A stretch of 62,292 nucleotides of DNA from Clostridia bacterium (GTDB lineage: Bacteria > Bacillota > Clostridia > Oscillospirales > CAG-382): NCBI GenBank assembly GCA_017396825.1, contig JAFQKR010000074.1, positions 1 to 62,292 on the forward strand, written 5' to 3'. Of the stretch, positions 33,539 to 41,818 are shown one piece after another. The notes beneath the pieces are model-generated. The model did not search any database. It was not told the DNA's origin and saw only the letters and a program-made list of their open reading frames with translations. Made by a program: the position numbers and the translations under genes. Each line of letters begins with the position of its first letter. Positions within the stretch are counted from its first letter, which is position 1.

Positions 33539-33847
33539 ATGGCAATAATTAAACTTGATAAAAGCAATTTTGAAGGCGAGATACTTAACGGAAAGGGCAC
33601 GGCTTTGGTGGATTTTTACGCCGATTGGTGCGGGCCCTGTAAAATGATAGCGCCCTTTATTGAGGAAATAGCAACTGAAAATCCCGATGTGAAGGTAGGC
33701 AAAATAAACGTTGATAACGATCCTGAACTTGCAGTTAAGTTCGGCGTTATGAGCATACCCACCCTTATAGTATTTAAGGACGGCGTTAAGGAAAACGTTG
33801 CCATCGGCTACCGCAACAAGCAGGAGATATTGGCTTTACTTGGATAA
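33539..33847 (+). CDS. trxA: Thioredoxin
   Basis: A 102-residue thioredoxin with the active site YADWCGPCKM near residue 30 and the cis-Pro in SIPTLIVFKDG. It reduces protein disulfides in the cytosol. The frame opens 19 codons earlier within the FTR-like gene, but AGGAG 7 bases before 33539 and the family start fix the ATG. It is co-transcribed with the FTR-like protein, probably its electron donor via ferredoxin. Confidence 0.95.
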   Translation: MAIIKLDKSNFEGEILNGKGTALVDFYADWCGPCKMIAPFIEEIATENPDVKVGKINVDNDPELAVKFGVMSIPTLIVFKDGVKENVAIGYRNKQEILALLG

Positions 33848-33853
33848 TAACTG

Positions 33854-33882
33854 TTGATTTTACCATTATACTGTGCTACAAT
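33854..33882 (+). promoter_or_regulatory. Promoter of hisS
   Basis: TTGATT, 17-base spacer, TACAAT, 35 bases before the ATG. The leader is short and holds no T-box. Confidence 0.7.
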
Positions 33883-33917
33883 AGCCGAGTATTTTAGACG
33901 TTGAAAGGTTTTTGCTT

Positions 33918-35192
33918 ATGAAGTTCATAAAGACACCCGTTAAGGGGATGTGCGATATGCTGCCATCGGATATGCGCCTTAGAGAAAAGGTCTTCTCTAT
34001 GATAAAAGACAGCTATTCTAAATACGGCTTTATGCAGATAGAGACTCCCGCTATGGAGCATATTGAGAATTTAAGTTCCAAGCAAGGCGGCGACAACGAA
34101 AAGCTTATATTCAAGGTGCTTAAACGAGGTCAGTCCTTGACCTCTGCCTTGGAAAAGGGCGCGTACGACGATATTGCGGACAACGGCTTGAGGTACGACC
34201 TTACGGTGCCTCTCGCTCGTTATTACGCCAACAATGCGGATAAGCTTCCCTCTCCCTTCAAGGCGTTGCAGATAGGCAGCGTTTGGAGGGAGGATAACCC
34301 CCAAAAGGGTCGTTTCCGTCAGTTTACCCAGTGCGATATAGACGTGCTTGGTGACGAAAGCAACCTTGCGGAGATCGAGCTTGTTGCGGCTACCGCAAAC
34401 ATGCTTATAAAAATATTCAAGGGCTTTGAGGTTTCGGGTCTTACCGTACATATAAACGACCGACGTATCCTCCGCGCAATCTGCCTCATGGCGGGCTTTG
34501 GTGAGGACGATATAGCAAACGTTTTGGTTTCCCTTGACAAGTTTGACAAGATAGGCTTTGACGGAGTACGCAGTGAGCTTATCGCAAACGGCTACGGCGA
34601 GGAATGTGTGGACAAGTATCTGGGCGTTTTCAAAAACGCAGACGGTGCTGACTGTATGGCGTTTTGCGAAAACATTCCCGAAGAATACCTTAACGGCAAG
34701 GTGCGTGAAAGCGTTAACGATATCATTTTAAGCGCAAGTGCAATGGTTGACGGTAACGTAAACATAGTGTTTGACCCCACTCTGGTAAGAGGTATGGGAT
34801 ACTACACCGGTACCATTTTCGAGATAAGCATAGACGGCTACAACTTCTCCATCGCAGGCGGCGGCAGATACGACGAAATGATAGGCAAGTTCAGCGGTAA
34901 CAGCGTTCCTGCCTGCGGCTTCTCCATAGGCTTTGAGCGTATTATCACCATTCTCAAGGACATGATGGGCGAGGGCATGAAGATAGACAGCAACAGCCTT
35001 GCAATATTGGTACACAAGAACGTATCCACAAAGCAAAAGGTTGCTTTGTTTGCAAGAGCAAAGACTCTGAGGGAAGAGGGCAAGACTGTTTCCGTTTTCC
35101 CCATGAAGAAGAATATGAACGCCCAGTTCAAGAAACTTGAAGAAGAGGGTTACGCCGAATTTGAAAAGGTTTATCCCGAGGAAAACAACTGA
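33918..35192 (+). CDS. hisS: Histidyl-tRNA synthetase
   Basis: A 424-residue class II synthetase. Motifs: GMCDMLPSDMRLR (motif 1 region), GSVWREDNPQKGRFRQFTQCDIDVLG (motif 2, split here from 107), LVRGMGYYTGTIFE (the HisRS-specific histidine-binding loop HisA-type) and the motif 3 GFSIGFERI. The C-terminal anticodon domain covers about 330-424. The presence of the LVRGMGYYTG loop and the anticodon domain argues for true HisRS over the HisZ regulator. ATG at 33918 has AAGG 9 bases upstream. It is a single-gene unit with its own promoter and terminator. Confidence 0.9.
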   Translation: MKFIKTPVKGMCDMLPSDMRLREKVFSMIKDSYSKYGFMQIETPAMEHIENLSSKQGGDNEKLIFKVLKRGQSLTSALEKGAYDDIADNGLRYDLTVPLARYYANNADKLPSPFKALQIGSVWREDNPQKGRFRQFTQCDIDVLGDESNLAEIELVAATANMLIKIFKGFEVSGLTVHINDRRILRAICLMAGFGEDDIANVLVSLDKFDKIGFDGVRSELIANGYGEECVDKYLGVFKNADGADCMAFCENIPEEYLNGKVRESVNDIILSASAMVDGNVNIVFDPTLVRGMGYYTGTIFEISIDGYNFSIAGGGRYDEMIGKFSGNSVPACGFSIGFERIITILKDMMGEGMKIDSNSLAILVHKNVSTKQKVALFARAKTLREEGKTVSVFPMKKNMNAQFKKLEEEGYAEFEKVYPEENN

Positions 35193-35208
35193 TAAAAGAA
35201 CACATTTG

Positions 35209-35247
35209 GCGCAGACGAGGCAAAAAATCGTCTGCGCTTTCTTTTTT
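35209..35247 (+). terminator. Terminator of hisS
   Basis: GCGCAGACGA...TCGTCTGCGC perfect 10-bp stem followed by TTTCTTTTTT. Confidence 0.9.
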
Positions 35248-35291
35248 CTTTAAAATTTCTTCCTTTATCACGATATTTTTTCAAAAAACTA

Positions 35292-35320
35292 TTGTCTTTT
35301 TCTGTATTTTTATGTAAAAT
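35292..35320 (+). promoter_or_regulatory. Promoter of the BMP transporter operon
   Basis: TTGTCT, 17-base spacer, TAAAAT, about 78 bases before the ATG. The leader shows no recognisable riboswitch. Confidence 0.6.
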
Positions 35321-35398
35321 AGGGGTGTCTGATTACGGTGAGACCTTTGCCGTTTTGAGGATAAATTATTTTTTATATTTTTTGGAGGAAAAAAGGCC

Positions 35399-36697
35399 AT
35401 GAAAAAAATCATCGCACTTGTTCTTGCCGCTTTAATGCTCCTCAGTTTTGCTGCCTGCGGCGGCGATACCACTGACAACAACAGCAGCAAGCCCGCTGAA
35501 GAAAGCAAGGACGTAAGCACCGATGCAAGCACCGATGCAAGCACTGATGCAAGCACTGATGCAAGCACCGAGGAAAGCAAGGTTACCGCTGCTTCCGACC
35601 TTAAGGTTGGTGCTATCTACATCAACAGCAAGAACGACACCGCAGGTTATACCTATGCTCACCACAACGGTATTACCACCGCTATGAAGAACCTTGGTCT
35701 TGACGTAGACACTCAGCTCTTCATCGTTGACGAGGTTCCCGAAGACAAGGAACAGGTTCTTTCCGCTATCGACACCCTTGCAAGCAAGGACGTTGACATT
35801 ATTTTCGGCATCTCCTTCGGTTATATCGATGCTATGGAAGAAGCTGCTGCTGAATACGAAGACATCATCTTCTCTCACGCAACCGGCTACAAGAGCAACG
35901 AAACCAACTTTAACAACTACTTTGGCCGCGCTTATCAGGCACGTTACCTTGCAGGTATCGCTGCAGGTCTCAAGAGCCTTGAAATCGAAAACAACAACGT
36001 AGGCTACGTTGCAGCTTACGGCACCGAATATGCTGAAACCGCTTCCGGTATTAACGGCTTCGCTCTCGGCGTATTGGCAGTTAACCCCAACGCTCAGATC
36101 CACGTTAAGAAGCTTAGCGCATGGGCAGACGAAATCAATGAATCCGCTTACGCTAAGGAGCTTATCAACTCCTTCGGTTGCGGCATCATTTCTCAGCACT
36201 GTGACTCCGCACAGCCTCAGATCGCTGCTGAAAACGCAAACGTATTCGGTTGCGGCTACAACTCTGATATGACTTCTGACGCTCCCAAGGCTCACCTTAC
36301 TGCTGCTATCTGGCACTGGGACGTATACTACAAGACCGCTATGGAAGCTGCTATGGCTTGCGACGACGCTTCTCAGTTCGTTTCCAAGATGGGCTCCTCC
36401 GCATACTACGGCGGTCTTAAGGAAGGCTTTGTAGACGTATCTCCTCTCAGCGACAACTGCGCTGCTAACACCGCTGCTGCTATCGATACCGTTCGTAAGA
36501 TGATGATTGACGGCGAATGGGACGTATTCTCCGGTGTTAAGCTTTCTATCGCTGCTGACGGTACCGTTACCAAGGCTGATGCTGCTCTCGTTGACAATGC
36601 AGGCAATGAAATAGTTCCCGCCGGCGGCGCTTCTGTTGAAGACAGCGTTATCACCGGCACCATGAACTACTACGTAGCAGGCGTTACCGAAGCATAA
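35399..36697 (+). CDS. BMP family substrate-binding lipoprotein
   Basis: A 432-residue lipoprotein. The signal peptide ends in the lipobox SFAACGG with the lipidated Cys near residue 20. A linker with four STDA repeats leads to the BMP domain (about 68-432) that binds nucleosides or related ligands outside the membrane. Family motifs include KVGAIYINSKNDTAGYTYAH in two parts, IIFGISFGY, and GYVAAYGTEYAETASGINGF-type strands. It serves the ATPase and two permeases downstream. Codon choice (ATC, GCT, CTC) differs from the neighbours and marks strong expression. A terminator follows directly, which would leave the binding protein in excess over the membrane subunits. Confidence 0.93.
   Translation: MKKIIALVLAALMLLSFAACGGDTTDNNSSKPAEESKDVSTDASTDASTDASTDASTEESKVTAASDLKVGAIYINSKNDTAGYTYAHHNGITTAMKNLGLDVDTQLFIVDEVPEDKEQVLSAIDTLASKDVDIIFGISFGYIDAMEEAAAEYEDIIFSHATGYKSNETNFNNYFGRAYQARYLAGIAAGLKSLEIENNNVGYVAAYGTEYAETASGINGFALGVLAVNPNAQIHVKKLSAWADEINESAYAKELINSFGCGIISQHCDSAQPQIAAENANVFGCGYNSDMTSDAPKAHLTAAIWHWDVYYKTAMEAAMACDDASQFVSKMGSSAYYGGLKEGFVDVSPLSDNCAANTAAAIDTVRKMMIDGEWDVFSGVKLSIAADGTVTKADAALVDNAGNEIVPAGGASVEDSVITGTMNYYVAGVTEA
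35518..35572 (+). repeat. 12-base tandem repeats coding STDA
   Basis: About four copies of a GATGCAAGCACY-type unit inside the lipoprotein linker. They encode Ser-Thr-Asp-Ala repeats and may vary in number between strains by slippage. Confidence 0.8.
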
Positions 36698-36718
36698 GCT
36701 ATTAAAAACGTTAGTTTT

Positions 36719-36760
36719 AATCGGGTCGGTCGGACTTTCACCGACCGACCCGATTTTTTA
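36719..36760 (+). terminator. Attenuating terminator after the BMP gene
   Basis: TCGGGTCGGTCGG-N7-CCGACCGACCCGA, a perfect 13-bp stem, then TTTTTT. It lies between the binding-protein gene and the transporter genes of the same system. Confidence 0.88.
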
Positions 36761-36848
36761 TAAGGTGGCAAACAGAAAGCAAAGAGCTTTTGTTTTTTGT
36801 TTGGCGCTTTAAAGAAAGCGACGTATATAGCATTAAAGGAGGGGTTTT

Positions 36849-38429
36849 ATGGCAGGCTACGCCATAGAGATGCACGGCATAACCAAGACCTTTGGCAGTG
36901 TCGTTGCCAACAAAGGCGTTGATCTTAACGTAAAGTCCGGCGAAATATTGGCATTACTTGGCGAAAACGGCTCAGGCAAAACTACGCTTATGAATATGCT
37001 GTCAGGCATATACAAGCCCGACAGCGGCAGTATTTATATAAACGGTGAGGCAGTTTCCATCGACTCGCCCGAGGATGCCAAGAGGCTTGGTATAGGCATG
37101 GTGCACCAGCATTTCAAACTGGTGGATGTTTTTTCCGCCGCAGACAATATTTGGATGGGCAAGGAAAAAAGCGGCCTCGTTTTAAAAAAGAAACGCTATG
37201 ACGAAATAAAGGACATTACAAAGCGTTTTGGCTTTGACCTTGACCCCACAAAAAAGGTTTATAATATGTCTGTATCCGAAAAACAGACCCTTGAGATAGT
37301 TAAGGTGCTGTATTACGGGGCGAAAATAATTATACTTGACGAGCCAACGGCAGTGCTTACGGTGCAGGAAATAGAAAAACTGTTTAACGTACTGCGCGCT
37401 ATGAAGGCGGAGGGCCACGCCATAATCATAATCACTCACAAGTTAAACGAGGTTATGGAGATATCCGACCGCGTTGCTATAATGCGTAAGGGTGAGTATA
37501 TAACCACCGTAAACACTTCTGAGACCAGTGAGCAAGCCCTTACCGAGTGGATGGTAGGTCACAAGGTTAACCTTAACATTGACCGTCCCGTGGTGGAAAA
37601 GACCCGCCCTTTGCTTGAGGTAAGAAACCTTACCATAAACAACGACGAGGGCGCCACCGCTATCGACAACGTAAGCTTTTACATCCGCGGCGGCGAGATA
37701 CTTGGCGTTGCAGGGATCGCAGGTTGCGGGCAAAAGGAACTTTGCGAGGCTATTGCAGGTCTTAGACCTATTGTATCCGGACAGATGATACACAAGGGTG
37801 ATAACATTGTGGGGTTGCCGCCGAAAACCATTTTGGAAAAAGGTATCTCCATGTCTTTCATCCCCGAGGACAGACTTGGCATGGGTCTTGCTCCCTCAAT
37901 GTCCATCACTGACAACATGCTTCTAAAAAATTATCGTATGGGCAAGAGCCCCCTTATCGACCGCAAACGCGGAAGAAAGGATGCCTTGCAGGTAATAGAA
38001 GACCTTTCAGTTGTTACTCCATCCACCGAAACCCCCGTAAGGCGTTTGTCGGGCGGTAACGTGCAGAAGGTTCTCCTTGGCCGCGAAATAAAGGCAGGGC
38101 CTAACGTTATCATTACAGCTTACCCCGTTCGCGGCTTGGATATCAACTCCTCCTACACCATATACAACATTCTTAATAAGCAGAAGCTTGACGGTGTTGG
38201 TGTGCTGTTTGTAGGCGAAGACCTCGATGTTATGATGGCGCTGTGCGATAAGATATTGGTTCTTTGCCACGGCAAGGTAATGGGCGTAGTTCACGCCCAC
38301 AAGACCACGAAGGAAGAACTGGGGCTTATGATGACGGGCTCCCTTGACCTTAGCGAAAAGTATGCAGATAAGCCCGCAGGACTGGCAAAAGATACTTTCT
38401 TTGAAGATGAAAACAAAAAGGAGGGGTAA
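36849..38429 (+). CDS. Nucleoside ABC transporter ATP-binding protein (two ABC domains)
   Basis: A 526-residue tandem ATPase of the YufO/NupO and RbsA-like type. Domain 1 (about 5-240): Walker A GENGSGKTT, the signature MSVSEKQTLEI, Walker B LDEPTAVLT. Domain 2 (about 255-505): a degenerate Walker A (GIAGCGQKEL), the signature RLSGGNVQKVLLGRE, and a Walker B ITAYPVRGLDI, the alternate form typical of this family. It powers uptake of nucleosides delivered by the BMP lipoprotein. AAGGAGG precedes the ATG. The permease gene begins 3 bases after its stop codon. Confidence 0.93.
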   Translation: MAGYAIEMHGITKTFGSVVANKGVDLNVKSGEILALLGENGSGKTTLMNMLSGIYKPDSGSIYINGEAVSIDSPEDAKRLGIGMVHQHFKLVDVFSAADNIWMGKEKSGLVLKKKRYDEIKDITKRFGFDLDPTKKVYNMSVSEKQTLEIVKVLYYGAKIIILDEPTAVLTVQEIEKLFNVLRAMKAEGHAIIIITHKLNEVMEISDRVAIMRKGEYITTVNTSETSEQALTEWMVGHKVNLNIDRPVVEKTRPLLEVRNLTINNDEGATAIDNVSFYIRGGEILGVAGIAGCGQKELCEAIAGLRPIVSGQMIHKGDNIVGLPPKTILEKGISMSFIPEDRLGMGLAPSMSITDNMLLKNYRMGKSPLIDRKRGRKDALQVIEDLSVVTPSTETPVRRLSGGNVQKVLLGREIKAGPNVIITAYPVRGLDINSSYTIYNILNKQKLDGVGVLFVGEDLDVMMALCDKILVLCHGKVMGVVHAHKTTKEELGLMMTGSLDLSEKYADKPAGLAKDTFFEDENKKEG

Positions 38430-38432
38430 GCG

Positions 38433-39563
38433 ATGAACGGTTTTTTCTCTAAAATGCCAAGGCTTCCCTTTCATATAGTTAAAAGGGAAAATTGCCCCCT
38501 TTGGATGAAATGCTGTTTTTATCTCGCAGCTATAGTTATAGCCTTGTTGGCGGGGGCTTTGGTTCTTTGGGCAATAGACGTTGACCCTTGGGACTACTAC
38601 TACCAAATGTTTACAATGGGTGCGGTAGGAAACAAAAGAGCGTATAAGATATACATGAACTATATCAAGGAGTTTCTGCCTCTTGCTCTTACCTCAGTTG
38701 CCTTGTCCCTTGCTTTTAAAATGAAGTTCTGGAACATCGGCGGTGAGGGCCAGTTTATCATGGGCGCTGTTTCTGCGGCTTTTGTTGCCTTTAAGCTTGG
38801 GCCTGTTGCTCCTGCTTGGGTCACTCTTATCGTAATGTGTATCACTGCGATGGTCATTGCAGGCATTTACGGTCTCATCGCAGGTATATTAAAGGTAAGG
38901 TTCGGTACCAACGAAACCCTTATGACCCTGATGCTGAACTATATCGCCTTGTATTTCCTCACCTTTATAGGTGAAACAAAGGCAGACTGGAACTTTTTCC
39001 TTCAGGAAAAGTCTGCCAGACCTGTTTTTGAAAGCTTTAAGGATATAGTTATATTCCCTTCCATTCCCCTTGGTGAAAAGTTTGAGCTTAACGTATGCTT
39101 TATTCTTACTCTTATGGTAGGCGCAATAATTTTCGTATACCTTAAGTACACCAAGCAGGGTTACGAGATAAGCGTTGTGGGTGACAGCCCAAACACCGCA
39201 CACTACGCAGGCATGAAGGTTAACAGAATAGTGCTTCGCACCGTTTTTCTTTCTGCTTCTCTCGTGGGTCTTGCCGCCGCCTTTAAGGTTGGCTCCTCAG
39301 GTGTGCTTTCCACCTCTATTACTGACGACGTGGGTTGGACGGGCATTATCGTTGCGTGGCTTGCACAGCTTAACACGGGTATGATATTTATCGTTTCCGC
39401 CCTTATCTGCGTGCTGCAGTTCGGCTCCGTCAACGCCGCCAGCGAATTTGCAAGGGTGGACTCCAGCTTTGCAAATATGCTTCAAGGCCTTATACTGTTC
39501 CTTGTTCTTGCGGCAGACTTTTTCATTCGTTTCCGCATAGCGCGTACAAAGAAAGGAGAGTAA
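38433..39563 (+). CDS. Nucleoside ABC transporter permease 1
   Basis: A 376-residue BPD_transp_2 permease (YufP/NupP-like) with about ten transmembrane helices. Family stretches include the FWNIGGEGQFIMGA motif near 97 that faces the ATPase and GDSPNTAHYAGMKVNR near 248 with the conserved G-xN-xxAA/HYAGI pattern. The N-terminal 30 residues are basic and cytosolic. It forms the heterodimeric channel with the next gene. The AAGGAGG ribosome site overlaps the preceding stop codon, so translation is coupled. Confidence 0.92.
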   Translation: MNGFFSKMPRLPFHIVKRENCPLWMKCCFYLAAIVIALLAGALVLWAIDVDPWDYYYQMFTMGAVGNKRAYKIYMNYIKEFLPLALTSVALSLAFKMKFWNIGGEGQFIMGAVSAAFVAFKLGPVAPAWVTLIVMCITAMVIAGIYGLIAGILKVRFGTNETLMTLMLNYIALYFLTFIGETKADWNFFLQEKSARPVFESFKDIVIFPSIPLGEKFELNVCFILTLMVGAIIFVYLKYTKQGYEISVVGDSPNTAHYAGMKVNRIVLRTVFLSASLVGLAAAFKVGSSGVLSTSITDDVGWTGIIVAWLAQLNTGMIFIVSALICVLQFGSVNAASEFARVDSSFANMLQGLILFLVLAADFFIRFRIARTKKGE

Positions 39564-39566
39564 TTT

Positions 39567-40562
39567 ATGGATAAATTAGGTGTTATTACAGCCTTTATAC
39601 ACAGCATAGTTGCCATAAACATCCCTCTTTTGTACGGCACCGTAGGCGAAATAGTGGTAGAAAAATCAGGTAGCCTTAACCTTGGTGTTGAGGGTACCAT
39701 GGCAGTAGGTGCGATTTTCGGGTACATCTGCGGCTGCTTGGCAAACAGCCTTGGCGTTGGTATATTGGCTGCTTTCCTTACCGGCGCTCTTTGCGGTTTG
39801 CTTTTCGCTTTACTTACCGTTACCCTTCAAGCCAACCAAAACATAACCGGTCTTACCCTTACCACCTTTGGTCTTGGCATCTACTTCTTTGTAGGCAACA
39901 GCCTCAAGGGTCCCGATTGGCCTACTCTTAACAACGCAGTAAACGTTAAAAACGGCTTTGCTGATTTATCTATCCCCTTGCTATCGAAGATACCCGTTAT
40001 CGGCAAAGGCCTTTTCAGCCACAATATTTTAGTGTATCTGGGCATTATCATTGCGGTTGCCCTTTGGTGGTACCTTAAGCACACTACCCTCGGTCTTAAG
40101 CTTCGTTCCGTAGGCGAAAATCCTGCCGCAGCGGACTCTGTTGGTATAAACGTTAAGCTTATGAAATACGTTCATATCTGCTTGGGCAGCGGCATCATGG
40201 GGCTCGGTGGCTATTACATGGCGCTTCTTATGTCCGGTTCCTTTAACAGCGCTTGCTGGATAAACGGATACGGTTGGATAGCGGTTGCTTTGGTTATCTT
40301 TGCAAACTGGAACCCCTCTCTTGCCATTGCGGGCACCTTTGTGTTTGGCTTTTTCAACACCCTGCGTGTTTCCGGCTCCTCATTGGCAAAGGCTTTCCCT
40401 GCCCTCTTAGGATGGCTGGATAAGATTCCCGTTCAACTTTATCAGGCGCTTCCGTTTATTATCACCGCCATAGTGCTGGTGGTTACCTCTATTCGCAACA
40501 AACGCGGAAGCAGTGGGTTGCCTGCGGCACTGGGGACTAATTATTACCGCGAAGACAGATAG
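39567..40562 (+). CDS. Nucleoside ABC transporter permease 2
   Basis: A 331-residue BPD_transp_2 permease (YufQ/NupQ-like). It starts with about nine helices; LNLGVEGTMAVGA near 45 is the ATPase-facing motif and SVGENPAAADSVGINV near 190 is the paired family motif. It is 3 bases after permease 1, with AAAGGAG 7-9 bases before the ATG. It completes the four-gene uptake system. A terminator follows about 100 bases downstream. Confidence 0.92.
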   Translation: MDKLGVITAFIHSIVAINIPLLYGTVGEIVVEKSGSLNLGVEGTMAVGAIFGYICGCLANSLGVGILAAFLTGALCGLLFALLTVTLQANQNITGLTLTTFGLGIYFFVGNSLKGPDWPTLNNAVNVKNGFADLSIPLLSKIPVIGKGLFSHNILVYLGIIIAVALWWYLKHTTLGLKLRSVGENPAAADSVGINVKLMKYVHICLGSGIMGLGGYYMALLMSGSFNSACWINGYGWIAVALVIFANWNPSLAIAGTFVFGFFNTLRVSGSSLAKAFPALLGWLDKIPVQLYQALPFIITAIVLVVTSIRNKRGSSGLPAALGTNYYREDR

Positions 40563-40665
40563 GCAAAGCACAAAGAAGGCGCAAAGTGCAGAAGGTTTGT
40601 CTTTACATGCAGCGTTTCCGAAAACGGATCAACTCACTCTTTGCCTACCCCAAATAAAACCAAAA

Positions 40666-40697
40666 TGCCTCTCGCAGTATAACGAGAGGCGTTTTTG
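40666..40697 (+). terminator. Terminator of the BMP transporter operon
   Basis: GCCTCTCG-N8-CGAGAGGC followed by GTTTTTG. The 100 bases before it (40563-40665) show no gene. Confidence 0.85.
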
Positions 40698-40708
40698 TAT
40701 CAAAAAAA

Positions 40709-40750
40709 ACAAAAAGGAGCTTTTGGTAACACCAAAGCTCCTTTTTAAAA
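40709..40750. terminator. Terminator of the DUF1292 gene (bidirectional)
   Basis: AAAAAGGAGCTTT...AAAGCTCCTTTTT stem with one bulge; T-rich on both strands, just after the minus-strand gene end. Confidence 0.8.
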
Positions 40751-40754
40751 TTTT

Positions 40755-41069
40755 CTATTCCTCGTGGTGGCAGTGGTCGTGACAGCAATCTTCACAGTCG
40801 CAGTCATCCTCGGGCATTTCATCCAATATGGATTGAACCATAGCCCATTCCTCATCGGTTTCGATGGGGCTAAGCTGCATTTCGTTATCAGTTTCGGTAA
40901 AGATAGATGCAAACACCTTTACGTATCCATCTTCATCGGTAGTGTTATCGGTATATACAACATAGCTTTTACCGGTCTCATCGCTATCAAAGGTAAAAAG
41001 CACGTCACACTTTACCTCTTTACCTTCTTCGTTAACCATAGTAAAGCTTATATCTTCCATCATTTCCAT
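40755..41069 (-). CDS. DUF1292 protein with Cys/His-rich C-terminal tail
   Basis: A 104-residue acidic protein. Residues 1-88 match DUF1292 (a YrzB-like family, function unknown): the FTMVNEEGKEV and YVVYTDN..DGYVKVFASIF strands are typical. Unusually the last 17 residues are DDCDCEDCCHDHCHHEE, a tail with five Cys and four His likely to bind metal. DUF1292 genes often sit near ruvX and alaS in Firmicutes, but not here. AAAGGAG is 8 bases before the ATG. It has its own promoter and terminator. Confidence 0.88.
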   Translation of the reverse strand: MEMMEDISFTMVNEEGKEVKCDVLFTFDSDETGKSYVVYTDNTTDEDGYVKVFASIFTETDNEMQLSPIETDEEWAMVQSILDEMPEDDCDCEDCCHDHCHHEE

Positions 41070-41099
41070 ATCAGTGTCTCCTTTTTATACTTTTTCGAC

Positions 41100-41128
41100 A
41101 TTATAGCACAAATTTACACCCATGTAAA
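41100..41128 (-). promoter_or_regulatory. Promoter of the DUF1292 gene
   Basis: Minus strand TTTACA, 17-base spacer, TATAAT, 31 bases upstream of the ATG. Confidence 0.7.
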
Positions 41129-41156
41129 TATTTTTGTATTGTTTTTGCCAAAAATG

Positions 41157-41185
41157 CTGACAAATGAAATTTACTGTGGTATAAT
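41157..41185 (+). promoter_or_regulatory. Promoter of xpt
   Basis: CTGACA, 17-base spacer, TATAAT, 34 bases before the ATG. The short leader leaves no room for the purine riboswitch often found before xpt. Confidence 0.75.
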
Positions 41186-41218
41186 GGCGGTGTTATTAAC
41201 CGAAAAGAGGAGTTTATT

Positions 41219-41809
41219 ATGAACTTTTTGGAAGAACGCATTTTAAAGGACGGCATAGTTAAACAAGGCAACGTTTTAAAGGTTGACAGTTTTTTGAACC
41301 ACCAGATGGATATAGAACTTATGGATATGATAGGTAAGGAGTTTTATAGGCGTTTTAAGGACGGCGGTGTTACGAAGGTACTTACCATCGAGGCATCGGG
41401 TATAGGCATAGCCTGCTCAGTTGCAAGGGAGTTTGGCGTGCCCATGATATTTGCGAAAAAGGCAAAAAGCATTAATCTTGACGGTGAGATGTACGTTGCC
41501 GAGGTTGAGTCCTTCACACACCAGAACAAAAACAACGTTATCGTTTCCAAAAAGTTTTTGTCTCCCACTGACCGCGTACTGATAATTGACGACTTTCTCG
41601 CTAACGGCTGCGCTCTGCAAGGGCTTATTTCCATAGCCGAAAGTTCCGGCGCCACCGTAGTTGGCCTTGGCATAGCGATTGAAAAGGGGTTTCAGATAGG
41701 CGGCAAAATAATACGAAACCTTGGATATCACCTAGAGTCCCTTGCTATAATCGAGTCTATGGACGCTGAAAACGGCACCGTGCAATTCAAACAATCTGCA
41801 TTGGTATAA
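41219..41809 (+). CDS. xpt: Xanthine phosphoribosyltransferase
   Basis: A 196-residue PRTase that converts xanthine and PRPP to XMP for purine salvage. The family N-terminus LEERILKDG is followed by HQMDIELM, ASGIGIACSVAREFGVP, and the PRPP-binding motif VLIIDDFLANGCAL near 118. The C-terminal EKGFQIGG is also typical. Length is normal. AGGAG lies 7-8 bases before the ATG. The MATE gene follows by 9 bases, so they are probably co-transcribed. It fits the nucleoside importer encoded just upstream. Confidence 0.95.
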   Translation: MNFLEERILKDGIVKQGNVLKVDSFLNHQMDIELMDMIGKEFYRRFKDGGVTKVLTIEASGIGIACSVAREFGVPMIFAKKAKSINLDGEMYVAEVESFTHQNKNNVIVSKKFLSPTDRVLIIDDFLANGCALQGLISIAESSGATVVGLGIAIEKGFQIGGKIIRNLGYHLESLAIIESMDAENGTVQFKQSALV

Positions 41810-41818
41810 AAAAACACC

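Noticed and set aside
33918..35192. HisZ, the regulatory paralogue of HisRS
   Set aside because: The protein has the HisRS-specific LVRGMGYYTG loop and an anticodon-binding domain, and no his operon is adjacent.
35518..35572. Short tandem repeats as a possible CRISPR array
   Set aside because: The units are 12 bases with no spacers and code for STDA in frame inside a lipoprotein linker.
41186..41218. Purine riboswitch before xpt
   Set aside because: The promoter -10 is only 34 bases from the ATG, so the aptamer and terminator cannot fit.
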